Shown here piece by piece: positions 6,587-13,994 of a DNA stretch of 25,946 nucleotides. Each line of letters starts with the position of its first letter. The first letter of the stretch is position 1. Source of the stretch: a virus; IMG/VR virus record IMGVR_UViG_3300042504_002810, positions 1 through 25,946 of that record; one strand, 5' to 3'. Position numbers and translations under genes: made by a program. Below the pieces are notes generated by a model. The model did not search any database, had not been told where the DNA came from, and saw only the letters and a list, made by a program, of their open reading frames with translations.

Positions 6587-7657
6587 TCAGCCTGGTGCGA
6601 TTGATCCGAGCGATAGTCGGCCCAGGGTCGCGCGCAGAGGGGCGAGCTCTACGGGGAGATACGTCTGACTCACGGCGCGAGGGTAATGACCAAGGGCTGT
6701 CTCGATATCTGCTCGATCCACCCCGGCCGCGGAAAGATGGGCCGCGGCCGAGTGCCGAAGCGGATGAGGCCACCCGGGTCCCACCGCGCGGCGAGCGGCT
6801 GAGCCGTACGCCTTCATGTCCGACCACACGGGCCGGGCGTGCTGCAGCCACATCAGGGCCTCGGGGCTCAACACGTACACCCGCGGGTGCCGACCGTCCC
6901 TGAACGTTTTGGAGTACTTCGGTTGGAAGAGCCCCTCGCCAATCCAGACACCGTCGCCATGCACAAGGCGCACGACCTCCGAGGGGCGGAGGGCGGCGAG
7001 GTAGTTGACCGCGAGCCACGGGGCCACGAGCGGATTGGGCTTCAGTCGCTCGAGGGTCTTTGGGTGGTGGCCGATCTCGCGGCCCAGGGCGAGGTTGATG
7101 ACGCGGGCGACTTCGGCGGGGGTCGCGGTCTTGCGCTGGAGCTGCGGGAGCGGGAGCATCTTCACGGCGCGGAGGTTGACCTCGCGGCAATAGCCCATGT
7201 CGGAGGCCCAGCGGAAGAGGCTCTTAATCGCGCGGAGGTCGTGGTTGATGGTCTTCGCGGCCAGGCGGCGGGGCTTTTGTTTGTCCTTCGCTCTCGTCGG
7301 AACTGTCAGCATGTCGGCCTTCAGGGCCTGGAGGAGTCGGGCGTTGAACGCATCGGCGGGGAGGCCTCCCCAAGTGCGGCCGAGGCGGCCGAGGTGGTAG
7401 CGGCACCATCGCCATTGGTCCTCACTGGCGTCGGTCTTGCGGCTGGCGAGGTACTCGCGGATGATGTCGATCACGCGGTGGGTGGTCTTCGCGCGGCCGC
7501 GGGCGAGCTCGTCTTGCCAGGCCGTCCATTCGCGAAGGGCCGCGCGGTACTCGCGTTCCGACTCCTCCAGGCTGATCGAAAAATATCGTCTCTCTCCCGC
7601 GAACTGGCAGAAGTAGACGCCGGTGGCGTGGCGGCGGAGCTTGGGGACTTTGGCCAT
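6587..7657 (-). CDS. int: Tyrosine-family site-specific integrase
   Basis: The 356-residue protein inserts the phage genome at a host tRNA gene. It has an arm-binding N-terminus (about 1-50), a SAM-like core-binding domain (about 57-155) and a catalytic domain (about 175-345). The catalytic residues are visible: R224 in LAALRPSEV, K250 in KYSKT, H298 and R301 in HPLRH, H324 in LGHYPR and the nucleophile Y333 in QTYLPV. ATG 7657 is used; no clear Shine-Dalgarno lies before it. The gene points away from the attachment site at 7774-7817, and repeated arm-type motifs lie on both sides of that site. Its 3' end abuts the convergent early operon. No excisionase is recognised nearby. Confidence 0.95.
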   Translation of the reverse strand: MAKVPKLRRHATGVYFCQFAGERRYFSISLEESEREYRAALREWTAWQDELARGRAKTTHRVIDIIREYLASRKTDASEDQWRWCRYHLGRLGRTWGGLPADAFNARLLQALKADMLTVPTRAKDKQKPRRLAAKTINHDLRAIKSLFRWASDMGYCREVNLRAVKMLPLPQLQRKTATPAEVARVINLALGREIGHHPKTLERLKPNPLVAPWLAVNYLAALRPSEVVRLVHGDGVWIGEGLFQPKYSKTFRDGRHPRVYVLSPEALMWLQHARPVWSDMKAYGSAARRAVGPGWPHPLRHSAAAHLSAAGVDRADIETALGHYPRAVSQTYLPVELAPLRATLGRLSLGSIAPG

Positions 7658-7680
7658 GGGGAGACCGTACCGCGCTGGTC

Positions 7681-7900
7681 GGGGGTAGTCGAGGGGGCGC
7701 GGGGGGTAGTTGGGTCGCTGGGCCGGTGGCTGCCGGCGCGTGAAAGTGCCTGTATTTCAAGGGCTTTTCGAAGCTCCCCGTGTAGGATTCGAACCTACAA
7801 CCTATCGGTTAACAGCCAAGGGTGGCGGGCTGTAAGTGCTGGGTCTGGTTGAGGTTGCGGGGTTGGGGGTGATTGATCTTGGGGGTAGTTGGGGTAGTCG
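7681..7900. repeat. Arm-type integrase-binding repeats flanking attP
   Basis: Four copies of GGGGTAGT(T/C)G occur around the core site: 7681-7691, 7702-7712, 7881-7891 and 7891-7900. Two lie on each side of the tRNA-derived core (7774-7817), and the right-hand pair is in 10 bp tandem. This is the layout expected for attP arms bound by the integrase N-terminal domain. The coordinates span all four copies. Confidence 0.6.
7774..7817 (-). other. attP core: 3' half of tRNA-Asn(GTT)
   Basis: Read on the minus strand, this is the anticodon loop CTGTTAA (anticodon GTT), 3' anticodon stem CCGAT, variable loop, T-arm GTAGG-TTCGAAT-CCTAC, 3' acceptor strand ACGGGGA and discriminator G. No CCA is encoded. 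The 5' half is absent: a matching TCCCCGT acceptor strand is not found beyond 7818, and the 5' anticodon stem breaks after four pairs. It is therefore a tRNA-derived attachment core, not a functional tRNA gene. The match implies that the host site is the 3' half of tRNA-Asn. Confidence 0.85.
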
Positions 7901-7978
7901 CTGGTTTTTTCGGCGGCGGTCGTGGTGTCGACGGGTGCGGGCGGTGTGGTCTCGGGGGGGTTCTCGGGGAGCATTGGC

Positions 7979-10891
7979 ATGGCTGCCGGTTGGAAGAACT
8001 GCTCACGGGCTCACCCTTGCGAGGTCTGTAAGGACATCGGCAGGGCGGGGAAGAATGACAAGGCCCGGTGTGGGTACACCGAGGATGGGGCGTACCACTG
8101 CTTTCGCGGGCAGGGACAGCCCGTCGCGGGCTGGCGGATCGTCAAGCCCATGGCCGCTCACGGGGGGACCGTGTACCGGCGCTCCGATGATCCGCGGGTG
8201 GCTCGCGAGCTGACCGCGGAGGACATCGAGAAGCAGCGGCGGGAGGAGGAGGAGGAGTACGCGAAAAAGGTGGCGCGGGCTCGGGCCGTGTGGGCCCAGG
8301 GCGTCGACGCCGCGGACCCCCGTGGGGTGGCGGCCCGGTACTTTGCGGGGCGGCTGGCTGGTGGGGTGGAGGGGGTGGAGGGGGTGGAGCTGCCGGAGTC
8401 GATCCGGTTCTGTGACTCGCTGGCGTTCTTCGACAACGCGGGGAATGGGAAGCCCGGGCCCGCGGTGCTGGCGGGGATGACTGATCCGATTGGGGATCTC
8501 ACGGCGTGCCACCGGATTTACCTGGAGCCGGTGAAGGAGGGCGAGGAGGGGCTGGAGGGGCGCGAGGGGGGGAAGCCGACCAAGCGGAAGAACACCGAGG
8601 CGGCGAAGCAGATGCTGGGGAAGCCGAACGGTTCGGCCGTGCGGTTTCCGGCGCGGGGCGGGGATGGTCGCACGGTGATCGTGTGCGAGGGGATTGAGAC
8701 TGGGTACGCGCTCTGGCGTGCGACCGGGTGTCGGGTGCTCGCGTGCTACTCCGGCGCTGGGATGATGAACGTGGTGCTGGACGCCGGAGAGGCCGTGGCC
8801 GAGTGTGTGCTGGTGGCCGGGGACTATGACGAGATCGACAAGGCCGGCTCACGGCCTGGCGAGCGGATGGGGAAGGTGGCGGCCAACAACATCTGGTCGA
8901 AGAACCCGAGCCTGAAGGCGGTGGAGCTGGTGCTGCCGGCTCACTCCAACGTGCCGGAGGCGATCGACATCTACGGCGCGGTGTTGTGTGGGACCAAGGG
9001 GGTGGACTGGGAGGATGTTGCGCGGTTCTGGGGGCTCGAGCGGGTGGCGGCGATCATGCGGGGGGCGGCGCAGAAGGCGATGACGGCCAGTGGGGCGAGT
9101 GGAGGGGCGAGGAGGCCGGGGATGTCCCAGGTTGTCCCGACGGCGGGCGCAGCCGATTGTGGGGTGGGGGGCGGTGATGCTGGGGCGGCGTGGGATGGGG
9201 ATCGGGACGGGGATGGCAGGCCGGTGTTGATGCCGAAGGGGGATCTCGCGCGGGCTCGGATGATGATTGAGCGGGAGGCGATGTTTGGGCGGGGGGGTGA
9301 GCGGTTCACGATCGTGTACGACTACGCGGACAAGCAGTGGTACCGCTGGGTCGGCGATCACTACGACCGGATGACGGACGAGGAGATGCGGAGCCGGGTG
9401 CTGCGGTGGGCCGAGCCTTACCAAGAGACCATGAGCGATGGGCGGTTGAAGAAGGTGGGGCTCTCGGCGAAGGCGGCGGAGAACGTGGTGAAGAGCCTGC
9501 AGACGGACACGGGCGTGCGGGTTGAGGATGTGCCGTGCTGGGTGCCGCCGACGATTGACGCGAAGCTGCGGCCGCTGTGGGCGACGACGGCGGACGAGAT
9601 GCCGCCTCTGGTCAAAGACCCGGAGGTGGTGATCCCGTTGAAGGGTGGCCTGCTGTCGGTGGATGCGTGGCTCGAGGGGGAGGTGCGGCTTCTCCCCCAC
9701 TCTCCGCGGTACCTGTCCTCCGCGCGGCCGCGGCTTGACCTGGACGTGGCCGCGCTGGCGGCGTACCGCAAGGCCGATCCCGAGTGCGAGGAGCGGGGTG
9801 GGAAGCTCGTGGCCAAGCTGGCGCCGAAGTGGATGGAGGTGATCAGCTTCGCGAGCGATGGCGATGACACCTGGCAGGAGTGCATGGGCCGGGCGTTTGG
9901 GATCTCGATGACTCCGGACACCTCGATGGAGCGGATCTTCTTCATGGAGGGGCCGCCGGGCTCGAGCAAGGGGACGATCTTTGAGGGGCTGATCTCGATG
10001 CTGGGGGAGGACATGGTGGCGACGTCGTCCCTCACCGACGTGTGCGAGAAGTTTGAGGCGTCGGCCTGGCGGGGGCGGCGGGTGGTGGGGATGACGGACG
10101 CGAGCGTGGGGCGGTACACCGACCCGGCCCGTGCGGTTGAGATCATCAAGCGGATCTCGGGAAGCGATCCGATCGCGGTTGAGAAGAAGTACGTGACCAA
10201 GCAGAGTTTCTGGCGGCCTCACCTTCACCTGTGGATCGTGACCAACGACCTCCTGAAGCTGCCGGACAAGAGCCTGAGTTTGAAGCGGCGGCTGGTGGCG
10301 ATGCCGACGATCAAGCCGGTGGGGTCGAAGCAGGACCCGCGGGTGAAGCAGGCGATCCGCGGGGAGGGCGCGGGGATTCTGGTGTGGGCGTTGTGTCACC
10401 TGCTCGCGCTGCGGCGGGACCAGGCGGCCGGGCGTGCGCCGTTTGTGTTGCCCGAGCTGGGGCGGGAGGCGATCGATCTCTTCGGCCGCAACTCGTCGCC
10501 GGTAGCGGCGTTCGTCGGTGACTGCTGCCGGGTGGACCCGACGAGCGGGGTGAGTGCCGAGCTGCTGTACGGGATCTTCAAGCGGTGGAGCCACGATGAA
10601 GGCGGGAACCCGATGACCAAGGAGAGTTTCGGCGCGGGGCTGCGGAGCCTTGTTCCCGGGCTGGCCCGCAAGCGGCTGACGGTTCAGGGCGGGGACAAGC
10701 GGCCCTGGGCGTACTTCGGGATCAGGCCGCTGATGCTCGGGGAGAGCGTGGATGGAGGGGCGGAGGGGGGGGAGGTGAAGCAGAGGAATGAGGTGGTGAT
10801 GGACGCGACGATGGTGGCGCGGCACTTGGTGCCGAGTGATCGGGAAGAGGTGGGCGGCGAGTTCTACGGCGTGGGGGATGTGCCGACGTGA
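7979..10891 (+). CDS. Primase-helicase (zinc-binding, Toprim-like, SF3/D5-type)
   Basis: The 970-residue protein combines priming and unwinding. The N-terminus has C8, C14, C17, C31, H40 and C41, a DnaG-like zinc-binding fold. A Toprim-like domain follows with E237 in VIVCEGIETGYAL and D282/D284 in AGDYDEID. An Ala/Gly-rich linker (about 365-415) separates it from a D5_N-like region (about 430-620) and a superfamily 3 helicase with Walker A GPPGSSKGT (K664) and sensor asparagine N756 in WIVTNDLLK. The C-terminus carries a small winged-helix-like region. ATG 7979 is chosen for its GGGGAG seven bases upstream; a GTG at 7922 is open but reads as low-complexity. P4 alpha-type proteins with this layout start phage replication. 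An iteron-bearing region follows immediately. Confidence 0.93.
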   Translation: MAAGWKNCSRAHPCEVCKDIGRAGKNDKARCGYTEDGAYHCFRGQGQPVAGWRIVKPMAAHGGTVYRRSDDPRVARELTAEDIEKQRREEEEEYAKKVARARAVWAQGVDAADPRGVAARYFAGRLAGGVEGVEGVELPESIRFCDSLAFFDNAGNGKPGPAVLAGMTDPIGDLTACHRIYLEPVKEGEEGLEGREGGKPTKRKNTEAAKQMLGKPNGSAVRFPARGGDGRTVIVCEGIETGYALWRATGCRVLACYSGAGMMNVVLDAGEAVAECVLVAGDYDEIDKAGSRPGERMGKVAANNIWSKNPSLKAVELVLPAHSNVPEAIDIYGAVLCGTKGVDWEDVARFWGLERVAAIMRGAAQKAMTASGASGGARRPGMSQVVPTAGAADCGVGGGDAGAAWDGDRDGDGRPVLMPKGDLARARMMIEREAMFGRGGERFTIVYDYADKQWYRWVGDHYDRMTDEEMRSRVLRWAEPYQETMSDGRLKKVGLSAKAAENVVKSLQTDTGVRVEDVPCWVPPTIDAKLRPLWATTADEMPPLVKDPEVVIPLKGGLLSVDAWLEGEVRLLPHSPRYLSSARPRLDLDVAALAAYRKADPECEERGGKLVAKLAPKWMEVISFASDGDDTWQECMGRAFGISMTPDTSMERIFFMEGPPGSSKGTIFEGLISMLGEDMVATSSLTDVCEKFEASAWRGRRVVGMTDASVGRYTDPARAVEIIKRISGSDPIAVEKKYVTKQSFWRPHLHLWIVTNDLLKLPDKSLSLKRRLVAMPTIKPVGSKQDPRVKQAIRGEGAGILVWALCHLLALRRDQAAGRAPFVLPELGREAIDLFGRNSSPVAAFVGDCCRVDPTSGVSAELLYGIFKRWSHDEGGNPMTKESFGAGLRSLVPGLARKRLTVQGGDKRPWAYFGIRPLMLGESVDGGAEGGEVKQRNEVVMDATMVARHLVPSDREEVGGEFYGVGDVPT

Positions 10892-11041
10892 ATGAGTGAG
10901 ATGTCGCGCGAGTTGCTGGCCCTGGGGTTTGGACCCCGGGGCCGGTTCGTTTTTGGGGGGTGGGCTGGGACGCGGGGTTTGGTGGAGGGGGGGCGGAGTG
11001 GCGTTCTGAGCGTGTGGCGGGGGGTGCTGGGGGCGTGGAGG

Positions 11042-11188
11042 GGGAAAAGTCCCAGCGTGTCCCAGCTGTCCCAGGGGTTCAGCAAACTCTCATCTCGTTT
11101 CGGCGAAAACAAAACAAGTGAGCTAAATGCTTTTCGTTTGCGCCGATGAAATCTCTCTAGAGTCCTGGGACAGCTGGGACTTTTGGGA
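11042..11188. repeat. Candidate replication origin: GTCCCAG iterons around an A/T-rich core
   Basis: GTCCCAG occurs three times on the plus strand (11049-11055, 11059-11065, 11068-11074) and twice inverted (11165-11171, 11174-11180), with 9-10 bp spacing. The outer arms also match: AAAAGTCCCAGC on the left against GCTGGGACTTTT on the right. Between them lie about 90 bp of A/T-rich DNA with an inner dyad TTTCG-G-CGAAA (11098-11108) and a second imperfect inverted pair (CGGCGAAAAC against GTTTGCGCCG). Iterons, an easily melted core and position right after a primase-helicase all fit an origin. Confidence 0.6.
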
Positions 11189-11318
11189 GTGATGGTGTGT
11201 TTACTCGGTGATGGGTTGGGGTCTGGATGGAGGATGGGCGGGGATGGAGGGGGGATCAGGAAGAGGGAAGGATGATGCAGAATCTTTCCGGAGTTCTGTG
11301 CTTTTTTACGCTTTCGAG

Positions 11319-11346
11319 TTGCTTTTGTACGTGAGCCCCGTACACT
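11319..11346 (+). promoter_or_regulatory. Promoter with TGTACG-N7-CGTACA dyad
   Basis: TTGCTT (11319-11324) and TACACT (11341-11346) are 16 bp apart, the same spacing and -10 as the promoter at 280-307. A perfect dyad TGTACG (11326-11331) / CGTACA (11339-11344) covers the spacer and -10 and could be an operator. It would drive 11419 onward. Confidence 0.5.
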
Positions 11347-11372
11347 GACTCCCGAGCGAGTTCTCTTTTGCC

Positions 11373-11400
11373 GACGCTGCCGGGGCCACCGGGGAGCGTC
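11373..11400 (+). promoter_or_regulatory. Leader hairpin before gene 11419
   Basis: GACGCT (11373-11378) pairs with AGCGTC (11395-11400), and an inner CCGG/CCGG pair extends the stem. It lies in the untranslated leader of the transcript expected from the promoter at 11319-11346. No T-tract follows, so attenuation, stability or an operator role are all possible. Confidence 0.4.
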
Positions 11401-11418
11401 ACACGCCGCGGGTAAGCA

Positions 11419-12243
11419 ATGCGAGCCCGGGCGGATGGGACTGCGGTGAAGATTACTTCCGGCACGTTGCCCACTCCGGCGGCGTGCGACGTTCAGAACC
11501 ACATCATGGGCGGGGCTGTCGCGACCACAAGCAATGAGGCGGTGGTCGGTGTGTACGTTTCGCGTGGAGCGGGGCGGCTGAGTCGGCGTCAGCGGCGGGG
11601 GGCGGCTGGAGGGGGTGGAGGGGGTTCGAAGATCGATGGGGTGGAGGCGAGCGCCGTGCTGCAGCGGGCGGCGGCGGCGGCGTTTGGTGATGGGCGGTTG
11701 CTGCGGCGGGTGTTGGGGGCGTCGATCTCGGAGAAGGCTGGGGCCTTGGGTGGGCGTGGGGTTGAGGGGAACGCGGCGGTGTGTCTCACGTGCCAGCTCG
11801 AGGCCGACCCGCGGTCGGCGCGGAAGCGGGCGGGGTCCTGGGGGGGGCGGGCGGGCGATGCTGGCGTGATCCGGCTGTACGAGACGCGGGACCCGTACGA
11901 CCGGGCCCATGCGGTGACGACGTACGGGATGAGCGGCGAGCGTGAGCTGGTGCCGGCGGGGCAGATCGCCTGGCGGCGGAGCAACAGCGGGCGGCCGGAG
12001 CGGTGCGCGGTGTCGCGGCCTGGGCTCTCCGCGAAGCCGCGGAAGTACCCGGCGAGCTCGATGCTTGCGAGTGGGGTGAGCATTGATAGTGCGTTTGACT
12101 GGCTGCACGAGGCGCGGCAGCGGTTGGCACGCGCGGGGATCGCGGGCTTTGGTGGGGGCGAGCGGGTTGACCCGTGGGAGCTTTCGACGGAGCTTCGGCT
12201 GCGGGACATCGTGCACGGGCGGACGAGGCTGACACCAAGATAA
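11419..12243 (+). CDS. Hypothetical basic protein, 274 aa
   Basis: The frame from ATG 11419 encodes an Arg/Gly/Ala-rich protein. After a polar N-terminus, residues 51-69 are a low-complexity RGAGRLSRRQRR...GGGGGGS segment. A helical section (VEASAVLQRAAAAAFGDGRL) follows. CLTCQ near 121-125 is the only cysteine pair. The C-terminal quarter (SIDSAFDWLHEARQRLARAG, then WELSTELRLRDIVHGRTRLT) looks like ordinary folded sequence. No domain was recognised. There is no strong ribosome binding site, and later starts are possible. It is the first gene after the origin candidate and has its own promoter, which suggests an accessory role in replication or regulation. Confidence 0.6.
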   Translation: MRARADGTAVKITSGTLPTPAACDVQNHIMGGAVATTSNEAVVGVYVSRGAGRLSRRQRRGAAGGGGGGSKIDGVEASAVLQRAAAAAFGDGRLLRRVLGASISEKAGALGGRGVEGNAAVCLTCQLEADPRSARKRAGSWGGRAGDAGVIRLYETRDPYDRAHAVTTYGMSGERELVPAGQIAWRRSNSGRPERCAVSRPGLSAKPRKYPASSMLASGVSIDSAFDWLHEARQRLARAGIAGFGGGERVDPWELSTELRLRDIVHGRTRLTPR

Positions 12244-12269
12244 AGACCATGTAAGAAGCAGGGGAACGC

Positions 12270-12506
12270 ATGCGCAAGGAAGTGATGCAGGTTGCCAAGA
12301 ATCTTCGGGAGAGCGATCTTCCCCTGATGGACCGCGCGGTGCTGGTGGGGAAACGGGATGGGAGCTTTGAGATGGCCGACGTCTTCCAGGATCACGAGCG
12401 GAGTCGGGCGGTGCAGGCGATGCGGCTGAGTGGGATGTTTGAGTTCTCGATGGTGAAGAGGGGGAAGGCTGGTCGGCCGCGGCAGGTGGCGACGTGGCGG
12501 GGGTGA
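12270..12506 (+). CDS. Hypothetical protein, 78 aa
   Basis: ATG 12270 follows a purine-rich AGCAGGGGAACGC tract that contains a usable ribosome binding site. The product starts MRKEVMQVAKNLRESDLPLM and continues with GKRDGSFEMADVFQDHERSR, then a hydrophobic helix (AVQAMRLSGMFEFSMV) and a basic tail KRGKAGRPRQVATWRG. The RGKAGRP segment resembles an AT-hook-like basic clamp, so nucleic-acid binding is possible but not shown. It follows the gene at 11419 by 26 bp and probably shares its transcript. Confidence 0.7.
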   Translation: MRKEVMQVAKNLRESDLPLMDRAVLVGKRDGSFEMADVFQDHERSRAVQAMRLSGMFEFSMVKRGKAGRPRQVATWRG

Positions 12507-12564
12507 TGGTGGATGGAGGGGTGTGGAGGGGGGTTTGCGGCTGAGCCGCGGAAAGGTGGTTGCG

Positions 12565-12696
12565 ATGGAATCAGTGGGTGGATGGGTGTTGGTGTCGGCG
12601 TTTGTTGCTTTGTTCAACGTGCTGCCGTGGGATGCCACGAATCAGCAGCAGGCGTCGGGCGAGCCGACGTTGGTGTTGGGCACTGGTCCGCGTTGA
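12565..12696 (+). CDS. Possible 43-aa hydrophobic peptide
   Basis: ATG 12565 lies six bases after AAAGGTGG, a good ribosome binding site. The peptide begins MESVGGWVLVSAFVALFNVL, one hydrophobic segment, then a polar tail PWDATNQQQASGEPTLVLGT. It could be a small membrane or exported peptide. Its TGA (12694-12696) overlaps the next ATG as TGATG. The same DNA forms several hairpins, so a non-coding reading is also open. Confidence 0.4.
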   Translation: MESVGGWVLVSAFVALFNVLPWDATNQQQASGEPTLVLGTGPR

Positions 12697-12821
12697 TGGT
12701 CGCTCGTCCGTTGCTGAGAAGCGGCGGACGGGTTTGTCTCTCTCTCCTCCCGAGCTCTGGGTGGAAGCCCAGGCCGGGAGTTCCTCACGAAGATCCTGAA
12801 GACTGGGGGTGTGCCATGTGA
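12696..12821 (+). CDS. Possible 41-aa peptide, coupled
   Basis: The frame opens at ATG 12696 inside the preceding stop and closes at TGA 12819-12821, which overlaps a further ATG at 12821. The peptide is Pro/Gly/Arg-rich, with only moderate third-position G/C. A neighbouring frame (12718-12906) gives more protein-like sequence but has no start codon, only two in-frame TGA codons upstream. The call rests mainly on the overlaps. Confidence 0.25.
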   Translation: MVARPLLRSGGRVCLSLLPSSGWKPRPGVPHEDPEDWGCAM

Positions 12822-12922
12822 TGCGAACAACGGCCTTTGGACTTCGGACGACACACGCGCTGCCCGGCTGCTTCATGTGGCCGGGCGGATTTCGGGGAAG
12901 GGATAGAGGGGGGAGGGCGAGC

Positions 12923-13108
12923 ATGGATGAGATGAAGACGGTGGCGGTGGTGCTCGCGGGGTTGGTGGTGTTGATCGGTGCGGTGTGGACGGTGGGTGTG
13001 CTGGAGCGGTACGAGCCGGAGCAGCCGCCGATTGTGCTCGAGTGGGTGGTGCCGGTGGCGTTGTTCTGGGCTGGTGTGGGGTTGGTGGTGGCGGCGGTGA
13101 CGGCGTGA
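12923..13108 (+). CDS. Small two-pass membrane protein, 61 aa
   Basis: ATG 12923 follows a strong GGGGGGAGGG tract. The product (MDEMKTVAVVLAGLVVLIGA at its start) has a first hydrophobic segment at about 6-25 and a second at about 42-60 (VVPVALFWAGVGLVVAAVTA). A polar loop, VLERYEPEQPPIVLE, joins them. The hairpin topology would place both ends on the same side of the inner membrane. The size and two passes allow a class II holin-like role, but no endolysin is seen next to it, so this is only a possibility. An in-frame ATG at 12821 would add a basic, unconvincing extension. Confidence 0.75.
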   Translation: MDEMKTVAVVLAGLVVLIGAVWTVGVLERYEPEQPPIVLEWVVPVALFWAGVGLVVAAVTA

Positions 13109-13121
13109 AGGGAGTGCGGCT

Positions 13122-13799
13122 GTGATTCATACGTGTCATGTGGTGATCGATGTTGGGCGGGCGTACCACGAGGCGGGGTCTTCGGTGTGGATGCTCGACG
13201 ACTCGCGGCTGCCTTCGCTGCGGCCTGGGCAGGCCTGGGGGAACTGGGCGAACCCGGTGACGCGCAAGAACACGGCGGCCCACTTTGGCCAGTGGGTCAC
13301 GGGGCAGGAACGTAGCAGCGGGGGCTCGTGCGAGGGGCGGGCGCTGCTGCTGAACTGTGAGCGGATGTTCGGATGGAACGAGCCCGGGGCGGTGGAGGGC
13401 GTGCGGGTGTTGTGCGAGCTGGCGTCGGACGCTGGGTTTGGGTCGACCTGGATCTTTGCGAACCATGCGGACTCGAACCCGAAGGTGCTGGAGCTGGTGG
13501 ACGGGCGGGTGATGCCGACGAGCCGGGGGCTGGGTGGGCTGTCGGCGCGGACGATTCCGATCGTGTTCCCGCGGGAGTATGGGGCGGAGGTTGCGCGGCA
13601 GACGCTGGCGGAGATTGCCGCGAAGAGCGGGATCGGGAGAGGGGCTCCCAGTGTGGTGTTGTGGGCGGCGAGCGATGTGCGGAACGGGGGCTCGACGGCG
13701 GAGACGGTGGTGATGCTGCGGGAGCTTGGGGCGTACTACTGGGAGCAGGTGGGGGCGAGGAGTGGTGGATCTGGTGGAGTTGGGAAGGGAGGCGAGTGA
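13122..13799 (+). CDS. Hypothetical protein, 225 aa, possibly TIM-barrel-like
   Basis: GTG 13122 has AAGGGAG upstream with about seven bases of spacing and comes 13 bp after the previous stop. The protein alternates beta-type and helical segments: HVVIDVGRAYH, GRALLLNCERMFGWNEPG, VRVLCELASDAGFGSTWIFA, then IPIVFPREYG and SVVLWAASDVRNGGSTAETV. An LLLNCERMFGWNEPG-like strand end with a Glu, and a late VVLWA strand, recall glycoside-hydrolase TIM barrels. I could not match a family, and the N-terminus may bind a target. The final 15 residues are Gly-rich. The stop overlaps the next ATG as TGATG. Confidence 0.75.
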   Translation: MIHTCHVVIDVGRAYHEAGSSVWMLDDSRLPSLRPGQAWGNWANPVTRKNTAAHFGQWVTGQERSSGGSCEGRALLLNCERMFGWNEPGAVEGVRVLCELASDAGFGSTWIFANHADSNPKVLELVDGRVMPTSRGLGGLSARTIPIVFPREYGAEVARQTLAEIAAKSGIGRGAPSVVLWAASDVRNGGSTAETVVMLRELGAYYWEQVGARSGGSGGVGKGGE

Positions 13800-13993
13800 T
13801 GGTGGCGATGGCGCGGGAGCGGACGAGTGGCGAGGTGGCGGAGCTGCGGCGGATCACTGGGGAGCTGATCAAGATCAAGCTCGACCGGGCCGCGAAGGGG
13901 TTGATGAACTACACCCAAGCGGACGCGGAGGCGGAGATGGAGCGGCTCGAACGAAAGTTGCGGATGAAGCCGGAGACGGCGGGGGGTTCGTGA
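13799..13993 (+). CDS. Small helical protein, 64 aa
   Basis: Beginning at ATG 13799 within the previous stop codon, this short protein is almost all helix: SGEVAELRRITGELIKIKLD, then AAKGLMNYTQADAEAEMERL and a basic end ERKLRMKPETAGGS. The heptad-like pattern of Leu/Ile with Glu/Arg suggests a coiled coil. No family is recognised. Its TGA (13991-13993) is one base from the next ATG, so it belongs to the regulatory run leading to terS. Confidence 0.7.
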   Translation: MVAMARERTSGEVAELRRITGELIKIKLDRAAKGLMNYTQADAEAEMERLERKLRMKPETAGGS

Positions 13994-13994
13994 G

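Larger units (their letters stand above)
10892..11418. other. Non-coding region: origin candidate, promoter and leader
   Basis: This 527 bp stretch holds the iteron/dyad structure at 11042-11187, a promoter at 11319-11346 and a leader hairpin at 11373-11400. An ATG at 10892 opens an 85-codon frame through the repeats, but it is Gly/Arg-rich, has no ribosome binding site and covers the iterons, so I treat it as non-coding. Confidence 0.55.
12537..12886 (+). other. Hairpin-dense region, possible structured RNA
   Basis: Six stems follow one another: GCGGC/GCCGC (12537-12549); TGCTGC-CGTGG/CCACG-GCAGCA (12620-12650); CGTCGG/CCGACG (12653-12669); a 14 bp stem closed by a GAGA loop (12702-12733); CTCCCG...CTGGGT/GCCCAG...CGGGAG with a GGAA loop (12747-12780); and GCCCGGC/GCCGGGC (12862-12886). 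Two loops are GNRA type. All three plus-strand frames are partly open here, so coding is ambiguous. This could be a structured non-coding RNA, or stable folding within small overlapping genes. GC-rich DNA raises the chance background, so confidence is limited. Confidence 0.3.

Noticed and set aside
7774-7850. Functional tRNA gene
   Set aside because: Only the 3' half is present; no D-arm or 5' acceptor strand matching TCCCCGT can be found upstream on the minus strand.
8849-10825. Long minus-strand open frame opposite the primase-helicase
   Set aside because: Same antisense-shadow composition; the plus strand has Walker A, Toprim and zinc motifs.
10892-11149. 85-codon frame directly after the primase stop
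   Set aside because: No ribosome binding site, low complexity and it overlies the iteron/dyad structure.
12537-12886. Group I or group II intron
   Set aside because: A Q-like AATCAGCAGC and a GAGC...GTTC hairpin were noted, but no P7/S element, no domain V symmetry and no GACTA-type core are present.
12565-12906. TGA readthrough or selenocysteine gene joining two same-frame pieces
   Set aside because: Two TGA codons lie seven codons apart, and the hairpin does not have a SECIS form; a broken or non-coding region is simpler.
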